The notes beneath the pieces were generated by a model. The model had not been told where the DNA came from. It saw nothing but the letters and a program-made list of their open reading frames with translations, and ran no database searches. Positions 25,959 through 35,495 of a stretch of DNA of 64,000 nucleotides are shown here, in pieces; the stretch's first letter is position 1, and each line of letters opens with the position of its first letter. The stretch is from Oxalobacteraceae sp. CFBP 8761 (GTDB taxonomy: Bacteria > Pseudomonadota > Gammaproteobacteria > Burkholderiales > Burkholderiaceae_D), in the NCBI GenBank assembly GCA_014841595.1, contig JACYUE010000001.1, forward strand, positions 2,716,996-2,780,995, given 5' to 3'. The position numbers were made by a program, and so were the translations under genes.

Positions 25959-27890
25959 TCAAAAACGCAGCGTGGCGCTGGCAAACACCGTGCGCTCGAG
26001 CAACTGGCGGCTGCCTGCCGCGACGAATTCGGCGTGGCGGGCATGCAACAGGTTGCGTCCGGCAAGGGCGAGCTCGAGATCGGGACGCACTTGCCACGCG
26101 ATCCGCGCGTCGAGCTCATGATAACTTGGCACGGCCAGCTGCGGCAGCCGTGCGACGTAACGAAGTGAAAAATCCGCCCAGACGCGTTCGCTCAGATCGT
26201 GCGCGCTGCGCAAGGTCCAGGTCAGGTTGGGGTCATTGCCACCCAGGAAGGACAACCCCGTGGTGTCGCGACTGGCCGGCTCGCGACCCACGTCGACGTC
26301 CTGCAGCACGCCGCCGGCGTGCAGGCGCCAGCCGCGCGCGGCCTGCCAGCTGGCCCAGAATTCGATGCCACGCAAATTGCCCTTGCCCAGGCTGTTGATG
26401 ACGTACGGTAACCTTACGCCGGGTGTTGCCGGCTCGAGCGAGCGCAGCCGCTCGAAGTCGGTATAGAACAGCGTGGCCGAATACGACAGCGTCGGCATGG
26501 GTTGGGCGCGGAACCCCAGTTCGGCCACACGCGCCGTTTCCGCGAGCGTGTCGGCGCCGCCGGCAATCAAAAACTGGCGCGGCGAGGCCGGATTAATGAC
26601 AAACAGATCACGGTCGATGCGCGACGGTGCACGCACCGTGCGCGACAGGGCCGCCCACAGCGTCGCATGGTCGTTCGCGTCCCAAGCGAGCCGCAGATTG
26701 GGCAGCAACTCGCTGCCCGTATAGACATTGTGTTCGACGCGCATCCCGGCCACGGCGCGCAGCGCCGGCGTCAGGGCCAACTCATCCTGGACGAACAGGT
26801 GCGACCAGCGCAGATTGCGGCGCGCCGGCGTGAAACGCAACACGGGCCCGCCGTCGATCCGGTCACGGCTGTTGCGGTACCCGCCGCCCCAGGTGACGCC
26901 ATGCGCACCGAAGCGCACCAGATGCTGGGCTTCGACGTCGACCGTGTCGATCTGCTGCATCCCAACGCCCGGCTTGCTGCGGCGCGTGTGATCGAGCCAG
27001 GCATGCATGCGCAACTTGCCGGCGTCGGCAAGATCGCGCTGGACCTCTGCCCGCAGATTGGCGCCGGACATCGTCCCGCTCGATAACAGGGACGTGTTGC
27101 GCAAGCGCCCGTCATACACGTCTCCGCTGAGCGTTACATCGTGCTCGCTGCCTTCCCAGTCGAGACGAAAACCGGCCTGCTCGCGCGCCATGCGATTGTC
27201 GGCGCCTTCAGCCGGCCCGCTCCGATCGGCCTCGATCCGGGCTTGTCTGGCGTACACGCGCCAGTGCGGTCCGTTCTCGAACTGCCCGCCGTAGCGCACA
27301 CCGGCGCCACGCTCGTCCGGCCCCGCATACGCCGTGACCACGCCGCCGTGGGTCTCGGCCGCGCTGCGTGTGATGATATTGATCACCCCGTTGACGGCAT
27401 TCGTACCCCACACCGTACCGCCCGGCCCGCTGACCACCTCGATGCGCGCGACGTCTTCCAGCGCCACATCCTGCATTTCCCAGACCACGCCGGAAAACAG
27501 CGGCGAATACACGCTGCGGCCATCGATCATGACAAGCAGCTTGTTGGCCTGGGTCGACAGGAATCCGCGGGCGCTGATCGCGTATTCATGGGTATTCACA
27601 CGGGCGACCTGGAGATTCGGCGCCAGCCGCAGCACTTCGGGCAGCGTGGTCGCGCCCGAGCGTGCGATGTCCGTGGCGCTGATCACGAATACCGACGCCG
27701 CTGCGCGCGCCAGCGGCTCGCTCTGGCGCGATACGGACGTCACGGCGATATCGGATAATTGTTCGAGCGAGTAATCTGCCCACGGCAGCGCGCCCGAATC
27801 GTCCTGCGCGCTTGCATCAAGGGAATATGCGGTCGACAACAGTGCGGCAAAGGCGCAAACATACAACGAAGAAGGTGGCATAGTTGCCAT
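25959..27890 (-). CDS. TonB-dependent outer-membrane receptor
   Basis: A signal peptide (ending DASA) precedes a plug domain with SVFVISATDIARSGATTLPEVLRLAPN and ARIEVVSGPGGTVWGTNAVNGVINIITR. A 22-strand-type barrel follows, ending in the terminal Phe (ASATLRF). At 643 residues from the ATG at 27890 it fits the smaller colicin-receptor-like group; the open frame extends upstream without signal-like sequence. The first gene of the TonB/YfiR/kinase operon, it may import a ligand or act as the sensing entry point; the substrate is unknown. Confidence 0.88.
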   Translation of the reverse strand: MATMPPSSLYVCAFAALLSTAYSLDASAQDDSGALPWADYSLEQLSDIAVTSVSRQSEPLARAAASVFVISATDIARSGATTLPEVLRLAPNLQVARVNTHEYAISARGFLSTQANKLLVMIDGRSVYSPLFSGVVWEMQDVALEDVARIEVVSGPGGTVWGTNAVNGVINIITRSAAETHGGVVTAYAGPDERGAGVRYGGQFENGPHWRVYARQARIEADRSGPAEGADNRMAREQAGFRLDWEGSEHDVTLSGDVYDGRLRNTSLLSSGTMSGANLRAEVQRDLADAGKLRMHAWLDHTRRSKPGVGMQQIDTVDVEAQHLVRFGAHGVTWGGGYRNSRDRIDGGPVLRFTPARRNLRWSHLFVQDELALTPALRAVAGMRVEHNVYTGSELLPNLRLAWDANDHATLWAALSRTVRAPSRIDRDLFVINPASPRQFLIAGGADTLAETARVAELGFRAQPMPTLSYSATLFYTDFERLRSLEPATPGVRLPYVINSLGKGNLRGIEFWASWQAARGWRLHAGGVLQDVDVGREPASRDTTGLSFLGGNDPNLTWTLRSAHDLSERVWADFSLRYVARLPQLAVPSYHELDARIAWQVRPDLELALAGRNLLHARHAEFVAAGSRQLLERTVFASATLRF

Positions 27891-27999
27891 CGTAGAACAT
27901 TTTCTCGCCCGCACCAAGTGCGCACACACCACAACGCAGTTCTTGACAACGTTCCCGGGATATTGATTAAAGCAATGACAGGTATTGGAAATATAAATT

Positions 28000-28097
28000 G
28001 GACTGATTTGACGCAATGCAGCATGATTGCACTGTCTCCTCTATTCTCCTCCTAGGAAATAGATTTAGCCCGCTTCCTACGAAGCGGGCTTTTTTTT
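28000..28097 (+). ncRNA. Candidate small RNA with anti-Shine-Dalgarno motifs
   Basis: The stretch between the divergent TonB receptor start and the next plus-strand gene has a strong plus-strand terminator (28067-28097) but no ORF for it to serve. Upstream are a TTGACA at 27943-27948 and a TATAAA at 27992-27997, so a transcript of about 95-125 bases is plausible. It would contain a small hairpin (GCAAT/ATTGC) and two single-stranded C/U motifs, TCTCCTCT at 28035 and TCTCCTCCT at 28045, complementary to ribosome binding sites. The 5' end is a guess. Confidence 0.45.
28067..28097 (+). terminator. Strong intrinsic terminator upstream of the PAS-REC gene
   Basis: Ten-pair perfect stem AGCCCGCTTC/GAAGCGGGCT with a CTAC loop, then seven T residues on the plus strand. 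The minus-strand side has no T tract, so it does not serve the TonB gene. Confidence 0.88.
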
Positions 28098-28140
28098 GCG
28101 CGCACGGTTGCCCGAGCAGGTGCATCCTGTTTGGTGTAGG

Positions 28141-29007
28141 ATGCCGCCAATATTTTCGTTTTTACAACAATCCATGCCCGACCTCGACCTTTCCGCCCGG
28201 AGCACCGCTTCCTACGACTGGAGCACGACCGCCCTGGGCGATGCCGCCCGCTGGCCGTTGCCGCTGCGGTTGTGCAGCGATCTGCTGCTCAATTCGCCGC
28301 TCCCGACCCTGCTGGTATGGGGACCGGAAACGGTCCTCGTGTTCAATGAGGCCTACGCAGCCCTGGCCGGCCCTGGCTATGGTCGTGTACCCGGTGGCTC
28401 GGTCCCGCCGGTCATGCCGCCGCCACTGGCTGCTGCCGGTGCGGCGCTGGCCGCAGCCTGGCGTGGTGAGGCCGGCGTGCTGGCCGACACCGCCCTGACC
28501 TTCCGCCGCCTCGACGGCAACGCAGACAACCGTTTTGACCTGCGCCTGTCCCCGGTGCGCGACGAAACCGGGACCGTGCGCGGCGTGCAGATTGCGCTGG
28601 CTCCTGCCACCGTGCAGCCGGCCCAGGAAGCGGTCGATGACGCTGGCCTGCGCATCCTGGTCGTCGAAGACAATGTCGACTCGCAATACCTGGTGTGCGA
28701 GATGCTCAAGGCCTTCGGTCACGAAGCCGATGGCGTGGCGCATCCCGACGATGCCCTGGCGCTGCTGGCGAGCCAGCGCTACGACGTGCTGTTTTCCGAC
28801 GTCAGCCTGCCCGGCATGTCCGGCGTCGAACTGGTGCAGCGCGCCATCAGCGACGACCCGGCGCTGTCGATCATCTTCGCGTCGGGCTACGGCGATACGC
28901 TGCTGCGGCACCTCGAGTTCCCGTACCAGTCGCTGCAGAAACCCTATGAAATCGACCAGCTGCAGGATGCGCTGGCCAAGGTAGTGCGTCAGCCGGGCCG
29001 ACGCTGA
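28141..29007 (+). CDS. PAS-like sensor with C-terminal receiver domain
   Basis: The 288-residue protein has an N-terminal PAS-like region (about 20-155, with LPTLLVWGPETVLVFNEAYAALAG). This form is found at the front of many Massilia-type hybrid kinases. A receiver follows (about 165-285), with the acidic pair in VVEDNVDSQ and the phospho-acceptor Asp in FSDVSLPGMSG. There is no kinase core. Start could be 28141 or 28174; neither has a clear Shine-Dalgarno. It precedes a large hybrid kinase by 160 bases and could be its phosphotransfer partner. Confidence 0.72.
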   Translation: MPPIFSFLQQSMPDLDLSARSTASYDWSTTALGDAARWPLPLRLCSDLLLNSPLPTLLVWGPETVLVFNEAYAALAGPGYGRVPGGSVPPVMPPPLAAAGAALAAAWRGEAGVLADTALTFRRLDGNADNRFDLRLSPVRDETGTVRGVQIALAPATVQPAQEAVDDAGLRILVVEDNVDSQYLVCEMLKAFGHEADGVAHPDDALALLASQRYDVLFSDVSLPGMSGVELVQRAISDDPALSIIFASGYGDTLLRHLEFPYQSLQKPYEIDQLQDALAKVVRQPGRR

Positions 29008-29168
29008 CCGACGGGCGAAACGGTCCGCATTCACAAAGTGTGAGTCGGACCCGCCCGGCTGGTCTACAATGAAACGCATCCTGCCCGGCTTCGGGCGCAT
29101 GGCAACCCCGGCATGAACTCTTCATCACAACACGTCCGCCCCATCGCGCGCTTCCTCCGGAGGCCGGC

Positions 29169-32100
29169 ATGAGCATTGCCCGCGACGTGTCCGGCCAGGA
29201 TCTGGTCGCCGCGCAAGAGGCGCTCCAGCGCGCCACCGAGCGCATGGAAAACATGCTCGAAAGCCTCACGGATGGCTTTTGTGCGGTGGACCGCGACTGG
29301 AACATCACCTATATCAATGGCCGCGCCCTGCAAATGGTCGAGCCGCTCAACAAGCGGCGTGGCGACCTGGTCGGGGCCAGGCTGTGGGATGAGTTCGAGG
29401 ACCTGCACGGCACGACGGTCGCCCTTGATTGCGTGCGCGCAATGGAGCAGCGCGTTACCGTCAATCGCGAATTCTATTACCGCCGCCTGAATGCCTGGCT
29501 CGACATGCGGGTCTATCCGTCCCCCGAAGGCCTGACCCTGTACTTCCAGGACATCACGGCGCGCAAGCTCGACCAGCAGGCGCTCATCGACAACAACAAC
29601 CGCCTGCAACTGGCGATCGCGGCCGGGCGCCTGGGCGACTGGCGCTGGGATGCGGCTACCGATCGCGTCACGTTCGGTGAGCGCGCGGCCGAGATCCTCG
29701 GCTTGCCCGCCGATGTTGCGCTGGCGTGGCCGAGCCTGCGCGAGCGGCTGCAACCCGAAGACCGCAAGGTCGTGCGGCGCGCCGTGCTGGCCGCCTTCTC
29801 GCAGGGCACTGACCTCGATCTCGAATGCCGGCTGCTCCCGCGCGGCAATCTGGCTGGCGGCGCCGCGCACTGCGTTGCCCTGGTCGGTCGGCCCGATTAC
29901 GCCAGCGCCGTCGACGGCGGCGGCGTGCTGGGCATGACGGGCATGGCCCAGGACATCAGCGCCCGCCGCGCGGCCGACGACCACCTGCGCCAGAGCGAAG
30001 AAGAATTGCGCGCACTGGCCAACACCATTCCCCAACTGGCGTGGATGGCCGATCCGGACGGCTCGATCGTCTGGTTCAACGAGCGCTGGTACGAATACAC
30101 GGGCATCACGCCCGAAGAATCGACCGGCTGGGGCTGGAAAAAAGTGTACGACCCGGCGGTGTTGCCTGCCGTGCTCGAACATTGGGATGAATCGGTGCGC
30201 ACCGGCACGGCGTTCGAGATGGAATTTCCGATCCGCGGCGCCGACGGGAATTTCCGCTGGTTCCTGACGCGGGTCGAAGCCGTGCATGACCGCGACGGCC
30301 GCGTGGTGCGCTGGTTCGGCACGAATACCGACGTCGACCAGGTCAAGCGCGCCGAGCAGGCGCTGCGCGACGAATCGCACGTGCTCGAACTGCTCAACAG
30401 CACGGGCAGCATGCTGGCCTCGACGCGCGATCTGCGCGCCGTGATGCAGGCCGCCACCGATGTCGCCGGCGGCGTCTGCGGCGCGCGCTTTGCCGCTTTC
30501 GTCCACTATGGCCCGGATGGCGAAGGCACGCTGTATTCGCTGCACACGCTGTCGGGCACCGCGTCGGCCCAGTTCCAGGACTTCGCCGAACCGGGCGCCA
30601 GCGCACTGTTCGGCCCTGGCCTGCGCACGACAAGCCTGCAGCGCGTGGCCGACCTGACAGCCGATCCGGTCCAGGCCAGCAGCGCGCTGCACTTCGGCTT
30701 GCCGAGCGGCCAACCGTCGGTGCGCAGCTACCTGACCGTGCCAGTCATGGCGCGCTCGGGCGAACTGCTCGGCACGCTGTTCTTCGGGCACCCTGAACCC
30801 AACGTGTTTACCGAACGCAGTGAACGCATCGTCAGCGGCATCGCGGCGCAGGCTGCGATCGCGGTCGACAACATCCGCCTGTATGAAGTGGCCAGCCGCG
30901 CGGCTGAAGAACGCAAGGTGCTGCTCGAGAACGAGCGCGAAGCACGCGCCGAAGCCGAGCGCACCAGCCAGATGAAGGATGAATTTTTGGCCACGCTGTC
31001 GCACGAACTGCGCACGCCGCTGTCAGCCATTCTCGGCTGGTCGCAGGTGCTGCGGCGCGGCAGCCGCGATGGCGCCGACCTGCAGCGCGGTCTGTCGACG
31101 ATCGAGCGCAATGCGCGCGCCCAGGCGCAGCTGATCGAAGACCTGCTCGACATGAGCCGCATCACGTCCGGCAAAGTGCTGCTCGACATGCAGACGCTGG
31201 CCCCGGGCAGCTTCATCGACGCGGCCATCGAAACGGTGCGCCCGGCAGCCGACGCCAAGGGCATCCGCATCGAGCGGCGCTATCCCGAAGGCGTCGCCAT
31301 CCCGTCCGTCGCCGGCGACCCGGGGCGGCTCCAGCAAGTGGTCTGGAATCTGCTGTCGAATGCGATCAAGTTCACACCCCGCGACGGACTGGTCACGATC
31401 GAACTGGGGTATCACGATGACCAGGTGGCCATCACGATCCGCGATACCGGCTCGGGCATCGCGCCCGAATTCATCACGCACGTGTTCGAGCGTTTCCGCC
31501 AGGGTGATGCCTCGATGACACGCAGCCATGGCGGCCTGGGCCTGGGCTTGTCGATCGTGAAACACCTGATCGAACAGCATGGCGGTACCGTGCGCGCCGA
31601 CAGTGCGGGCCCTGGCCAGGGCGCGAGCTTCACGATCGAACTGCCGGCGGCGCTGTCGAGCATGCCACGCTCGTCGCGGCCAGCCGGCAGCGACGCCGGC
31701 TCGCTGCCGGACATGGCGCAAGCCACCTTGCCTGCCGCCCCGGAGGCGGCGCCCGAGGCCGTGGTGCGCGACATGCGCGGCATGTCGGTGCTGGTAGTGG
31801 ACGATGACCGCGACGCGCGCGAGCTGATCGCCCGCATCCTGTCCGATTGCCATGCCAAGGTGCGACTGGCCGGCAGCGCACAGGACGCCATGGCGCAGCT
31901 GCGCGCGAGCCCGCCCGACCTGTTGATCAGCGACCTCGGCATGCCCGATGTGAATGGCCTCGAGTTTCTCGCCTGGGTCCGGGCCCTGCCGCGCGACGCC
32001 GGCGGCCTGATTCCGGCCATCGCGCTGACGGCGTTTGCACGCTCCGAAGACCGCCTGAAGGCGCTCGAGGCCGGCTTCTCGGCCCATGTGTCCAAACCGG

Positions 32101-32195
32101 TCGAACAGAGCGAATTGATGGCGGCAATCGGCATGGTCAGCACGCCCCCCGCTGTCCCGATGCTCGCCGAAAACGGTCGCGGCCCTAGTCGATGA
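29169..32195 (+). CDS. Multi-PAS/GAF hybrid histidine kinase with receiver
   Basis: This soluble 1008-residue kinase has three PAS regions (about 20-130, 140-260, and 275-395 with IPQLAWMADPDGSIVWFNERWYEYTG), a GAF domain (about 400-575), HisKA with TLSHELRTPLSAILGW (about 615), an ATPase with LLSNAIKFTP and GLGLGLSIVKHLIEQHGG, and a receiver (about 870-990) with the Asp in LISDLGMPDVNG. GGAGG stands just before the ATG. With no membrane helices, it should sense cytoplasmic cues or cofactors. It lies between the PAS-REC and REC-GGDEF genes, a likely signalling chain towards cyclic di-GMP, which is inference. Confidence 0.9.
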   Translation: MSIARDVSGQDLVAAQEALQRATERMENMLESLTDGFCAVDRDWNITYINGRALQMVEPLNKRRGDLVGARLWDEFEDLHGTTVALDCVRAMEQRVTVNREFYYRRLNAWLDMRVYPSPEGLTLYFQDITARKLDQQALIDNNNRLQLAIAAGRLGDWRWDAATDRVTFGERAAEILGLPADVALAWPSLRERLQPEDRKVVRRAVLAAFSQGTDLDLECRLLPRGNLAGGAAHCVALVGRPDYASAVDGGGVLGMTGMAQDISARRAADDHLRQSEEELRALANTIPQLAWMADPDGSIVWFNERWYEYTGITPEESTGWGWKKVYDPAVLPAVLEHWDESVRTGTAFEMEFPIRGADGNFRWFLTRVEAVHDRDGRVVRWFGTNTDVDQVKRAEQALRDESHVLELLNSTGSMLASTRDLRAVMQAATDVAGGVCGARFAAFVHYGPDGEGTLYSLHTLSGTASAQFQDFAEPGASALFGPGLRTTSLQRVADLTADPVQASSALHFGLPSGQPSVRSYLTVPVMARSGELLGTLFFGHPEPNVFTERSERIVSGIAAQAAIAVDNIRLYEVASRAAEERKVLLENEREARAEAERTSQMKDEFLATLSHELRTPLSAILGWSQVLRRGSRDGADLQRGLSTIERNARAQAQLIEDLLDMSRITSGKVLLDMQTLAPGSFIDAAIETVRPAADAKGIRIERRYPEGVAIPSVAGDPGRLQQVVWNLLSNAIKFTPRDGLVTIELGYHDDQVAITIRDTGSGIAPEFITHVFERFRQGDASMTRSHGGLGLGLSIVKHLIEQHGGTVRADSAGPGQGASFTIELPAALSSMPRSSRPAGSDAGSLPDMAQATLPAAPEAAPEAVVRDMRGMSVLVVDDDRDARELIARILSDCHAKVRLAGSAQDAMAQLRASPPDLLISDLGMPDVNGLEFLAWVRALPRDAGGLIPAIALTAFARSEDRLKALEAGFSAHVSKPVEQSELMAAIGMVSTPPAVPMLAENGRGPSR

Positions 32196-32244
32196 TGTTC
32201 CTACCTTCTGACGCGGCGCTGTCCTACAAGAAATTTTATGGTCC

Positions 32245-32274
32245 TTGATACACTAATTAGAGGTAAGGTATCGT
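32245..32274 (+). promoter_or_regulatory. Possible sigma-70 promoter of the REC-GGDEF gene
   Basis: TTGATA and TATCGT are spaced by 18 bases in the AT-rich gap before the gene; the -10 match is moderate. Confidence 0.35.
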
Positions 32275-32325
32275 TAGATTCCACCCCGAAATGGGGCGCC
32301 GCCCAGTTTCGATAAAGAGATAAGC

Positions 32326-33330
32326 ATGCCGAGCAGACAAGACATTTTGAACGCCAAAGTCCTGGTGGTAGACGATTCGCCCGACAATATCGAGCTGATG
32401 GAAGAGATATTGCGCGAAGAAGGCTACACCTGCGTCAGCTCGACCATGCTGCCGGAGCAGGTATGCCCGCTCCATCGCGAACACAATTACGATCTGATTC
32501 TGCTCGACCTGCAAATGCCAGGTCTGAATGGTTTCCAGGTCATGAAGGGCCTCAAGGAAATTGAACAGGGTGGGTATCTGCCGGTTCTGGCTCTGACGGC
32601 CCAGCCAAGTTTCAAGATTGCAGCGCTCGAAGCCGGCGCCCGCGACTTCATCAGCAAGCCATTCGACCTGCTCGAGGTGCACAAGCGCATCCACAACATG
32701 CTCGAGGTACGCCTGCTCTACAAAGAGCTGGCCCAGTACTCGAAGGCCCAGCAAGAACTCGCACTGCACGATGCCCTCACCGGCCTGCCGAACCGTCGCC
32801 TGCTGGAAGACCGCATCGAAACGGCGTTGCAGCACGCCAACCGTACCCATGCCAAGGCCGCGATCATGTATCTCGACCTGGATGGTTTCAAGGCGATCAA
32901 CGATACCTATGGTCACGCGTATGGCGACGAGATCCTGAAAGCCGTGTCGCAACGATTGCTCGCCAGCTCACGCAAGGAAGACACCGTTGCCCGCCTTGGT
33001 GGCGATGAATTCATGGTCGTGCTGGGCGATATCCATGGTCTGGTCGACGCGCAGGGCCCGGCGGCCAAGCTGGTTGAATCCCTGTCCGAGCCATTCTTCA
33101 TCAACGACCTGACGCTGCGCCTGTCCACGTCGATCGGCATCAGTATCTATCCGGACGATGCCGAATCGGTCGACGCCCTGATCAATATCGCCGATTACGC
33201 GCTGTACGAAGCCAAGCGCGCTGGCAAGAACCGTTTCTGCTCGCCGGCGGCCAATCGCCAGGCGGCGTCCAAAACCACCGGTGCGCCGGTGCCAGCGCCA
33301 ACGCCCGAGCTGGCGACACCACATCGCTGA
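32326..33330 (+). CDS. REC-GGDEF response regulator (diguanylate cyclase)
   Basis: The 334-residue protein has a receiver (about 10-130) with the acidic pair in VVDDSPDN and the phospho-acceptor Asp in LILLDLQMPG. A short coiled linker leads to a GGDEF domain (about 140-305) with intact RLGGDEF and, five residues upstream, RKED, the RxxD product-inhibition site. It should make cyclic di-GMP on phosphorylation, a WspR/PleD-like logic. A Pro/Ala tail follows. The upstream hybrid kinase is the natural candidate input. Confidence 0.9.
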   Translation: MPSRQDILNAKVLVVDDSPDNIELMEEILREEGYTCVSSTMLPEQVCPLHREHNYDLILLDLQMPGLNGFQVMKGLKEIEQGGYLPVLALTAQPSFKIAALEAGARDFISKPFDLLEVHKRIHNMLEVRLLYKELAQYSKAQQELALHDALTGLPNRRLLEDRIETALQHANRTHAKAAIMYLDLDGFKAINDTYGHAYGDEILKAVSQRLLASSRKEDTVARLGGDEFMVVLGDIHGLVDAQGPAAKLVESLSEPFFINDLTLRLSTSIGISIYPDDAESVDALINIADYALYEAKRAGKNRFCSPAANRQAASKTTGAPVPAPTPELATPHR

Positions 33331-33357
33331 CACGTCACCTGCTTTCAGCTGACTAAG

Positions 33358-33397
33358 AACCGGGGCTCTCGCGCAAGCGAGCGCCCCGGTTTGCTTT
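33358..33397 (+). terminator. Intrinsic terminator after the REC-GGDEF gene
   Basis: Long stem AACCGGGGC...GCCCCGGTT with one internal mismatch and a GCAA loop, followed by TTGCTTTT. Confidence 0.8.
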
Positions 33398-33413
33398 TGC
33401 ATCGGCTGCGCCA

Positions 33414-33451
33414 ATAAAAAAACAGGCCACGGAACCTGCGTTCCGTGACCT
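33414..33451 (-). terminator. Intrinsic terminator of the TFPASDP-motif gene
   Basis: On the minus strand AGGTCACGGAAC and GTTCCGTGGCCT pair around GCAG and are followed by seven T residues, 24 bases after the stop codon at 33476. Confidence 0.85.
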
Positions 33452-33475
33452 GCTCCATCCTGCCCTGCCGTGTGC

Positions 33476-33940
<465 letters not shown>

Positions 33941-34039
33941 CTAGCTTTCACTATCGCATACCAGCAATAGCACGTATGTGCGGCAGCGAACCTCTTGACT
34001 GCCCGCATGGCCGAATTCTTGGCTAAATGGCACAAACGT

Positions 34040-34068
34040 AAAAAAGCCGGCCCCGGGGAGGCCGGCCA
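34040..34068 (-). terminator. Intrinsic terminator of the hemerythrin gene
   Basis: GCCGGCC and GGCCGGC pair around a C/G-rich loop and are followed by six T residues on the minus strand, 17 bases after the stop. Confidence 0.85.
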
Positions 34069-34084
34069 GTCTGCTAACGACGGT

Positions 34085-34564
34085 TTACACCGTAGCGAGA
34101 ATTTCGTCGCGACGGGCGGCCATCTCAGCGCCCATGGCTTCCAGGTCGAGGTCGAGCTTGCGCACTTTCGGGAACATTTCTTCCTCTTCCTCTTCGACGT
34201 GGTGCGACACGTATTCGCCCAGCACCTTGACCTTGGCATCGTAGTAATCGTCCTCCGGCTCCCCCTCTTGCACTTGTGCGATCAGGTCCTTGGCCGACGC
34301 GTGTTCGACGAAGGCTTCGTCGAGCATGTCTTCCATTTCCTTGGACGTTTCACGCAGCGCCGGGTAGAAGATTTCTTCCTCGATCGACGTGTGCATGATC
34401 AGGGCTTCGCAGATCTCATTGGCCAGCTTTTTCTTGCTGACATTGGCGCGCTCACCGAGTTCTTCGTACTTGTCGAACATGTCTTTCACTTCGTCATGCT
34501 GGCTTTTCAACAGTTCCAGCGCATCCTGCGGGCCGCTCGTCTTTTTGGTCGTTGCTTTGGTCAT
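34085..34564 (-). CDS. Hemerythrin HHE domain protein
   Basis: This 159-residue four-helix protein carries the hemerythrin iron ligands: His in KSQHDEVKDMF, HTSIEEEIFYP (His and Glu), EHASAKDL, and SHHVEEEEEEMFP (His and Glu). Such proteins bind oxygen or nitric oxide, or handle iron, at a di-iron site. The start at 34564 follows GGGGGTAACACC. The N-terminus is Lys/Thr-rich. It faces the NarX-type kinase gene across a shared promoter region; a redox theme is possible but not shown. Confidence 0.88.
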   Translation of the reverse strand: MTKATTKKTSGPQDALELLKSQHDEVKDMFDKYEELGERANVSKKKLANEICEALIMHTSIEEEIFYPALRETSKEMEDMLDEAFVEHASAKDLIAQVQEGEPEDDYYDAKVKVLGEYVSHHVEEEEEEMFPKVRKLDLDLEAMGAEMAARRDEILATV

Positions 34565-34756
34565 GGTGTTACCCCCGTATTGTTGGTTGAATGATGACTC
34601 GTTGGCCACATTGCCAGAGTGCGCCTGACGCACCATCCACACTGTTCGCGACTTCACACTCGGTGAGAACATAACGAACCGCTCTTGCGGCACCCAATGC
34701 GCGACGGATAAATGACAATTGTTGTATGATTTGGGAAACATTTAATTGAGACCCTG

Positions 34757-35476
34757 ATGACTGAACCGGTCCCACCGCATCCCGACCCGGAGCTGGAACG
34801 CCTGGTCGCGGCGCGCACTGCTGAACTCTCCGACATGGTGTCCTGGCTGGCCAACAGCTGGGATCAGGAGCGTCGCCAGCTTGCGCGCCAGTTGCACGAC
34901 AGTCTGGGTTCGTCGATGACGGCCCTGACGATGCACCTCGCCCTGCTTACCCAGCGCCTGCCGGCCGAAGACAAAGCACTGCGCGACCGCGCCGCGCAAA
35001 TGAAGCTTCTGCTCGGAGGCGTCATCGAGACCAACCGCCAGATGCAGCTCGCGCTGTGGAACGACAAGCTCGAATTTCTGGGGTTGCGCACCGCGCTGGC
35101 CGAGCTGGTGCCCGAATTCGGCGCCGAGCATGGCATCCAGGCGCAAGCCAGCCTGCCCGAAGAAGACGGCGCCTGGTCGCGCGAGCATGCCGTGCTGCTG
35201 CTGCGCTGCGCCGAGGAAGGTTTGCGCAACGCCGCGGCGCACGCGCAGGCCACGCGCGTGGACGTGATCCTGGATGACGATGGCGAGATGGCCATGCTGA
35301 CGGTGCGCGACGATGGCGTCGGTCCCGGCGCCGATCCGCTGGCCGCCGGTGAACGCCATGGCCTGCGCCTGCTGCGCGAACGCGCCCGCACGCTCGGTGG
35401 CAACCTGATCCTGGTGCGCACCGAGCAAGGCGGCGCCATGCTGCAAATGACGCTGCCGCGCGAATTGCCGGCCTAG
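34757..35476 (+). CDS. Soluble NarX/DesK-type sensor histidine kinase
   Basis: The 239-residue protein is a minimal HisKA_3 kinase. RQLARQLHDSLGSSMTALTMHL holds the phosphorylated His near residue 47, and the ATPase follows with CAEEGLRNAAAHAQATRV and DDGVGPG. There is no membrane segment and only about 35 residues before the dimerisation helix. Normally a NarL-type regulator is adjacent, but none is in this window. It is flanked by the divergent hemerythrin gene and a bidirectional terminator. Confidence 0.85.
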   Translation: MTEPVPPHPDPELERLVAARTAELSDMVSWLANSWDQERRQLARQLHDSLGSSMTALTMHLALLTQRLPAEDKALRDRAAQMKLLLGGVIETNRQMQLALWNDKLEFLGLRTALAELVPEFGAEHGIQAQASLPEEDGAWSREHAVLLLRCAEEGLRNAAAHAQATRVDVILDDDGEMAMLTVRDDGVGPGADPLAAGERHGLRLLRERARTLGGNLILVRTEQGGAMLQMTLPRELPA

Positions 35477-35495
35477 ACAGCGGCAGGGTATTTAA

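Noticed and set aside
29064..31004. A 646-codon minus-strand frame antisense to the hybrid kinase
   Set aside because: The opposite strand encodes an uninterrupted kinase with all motifs; the antisense product has none.
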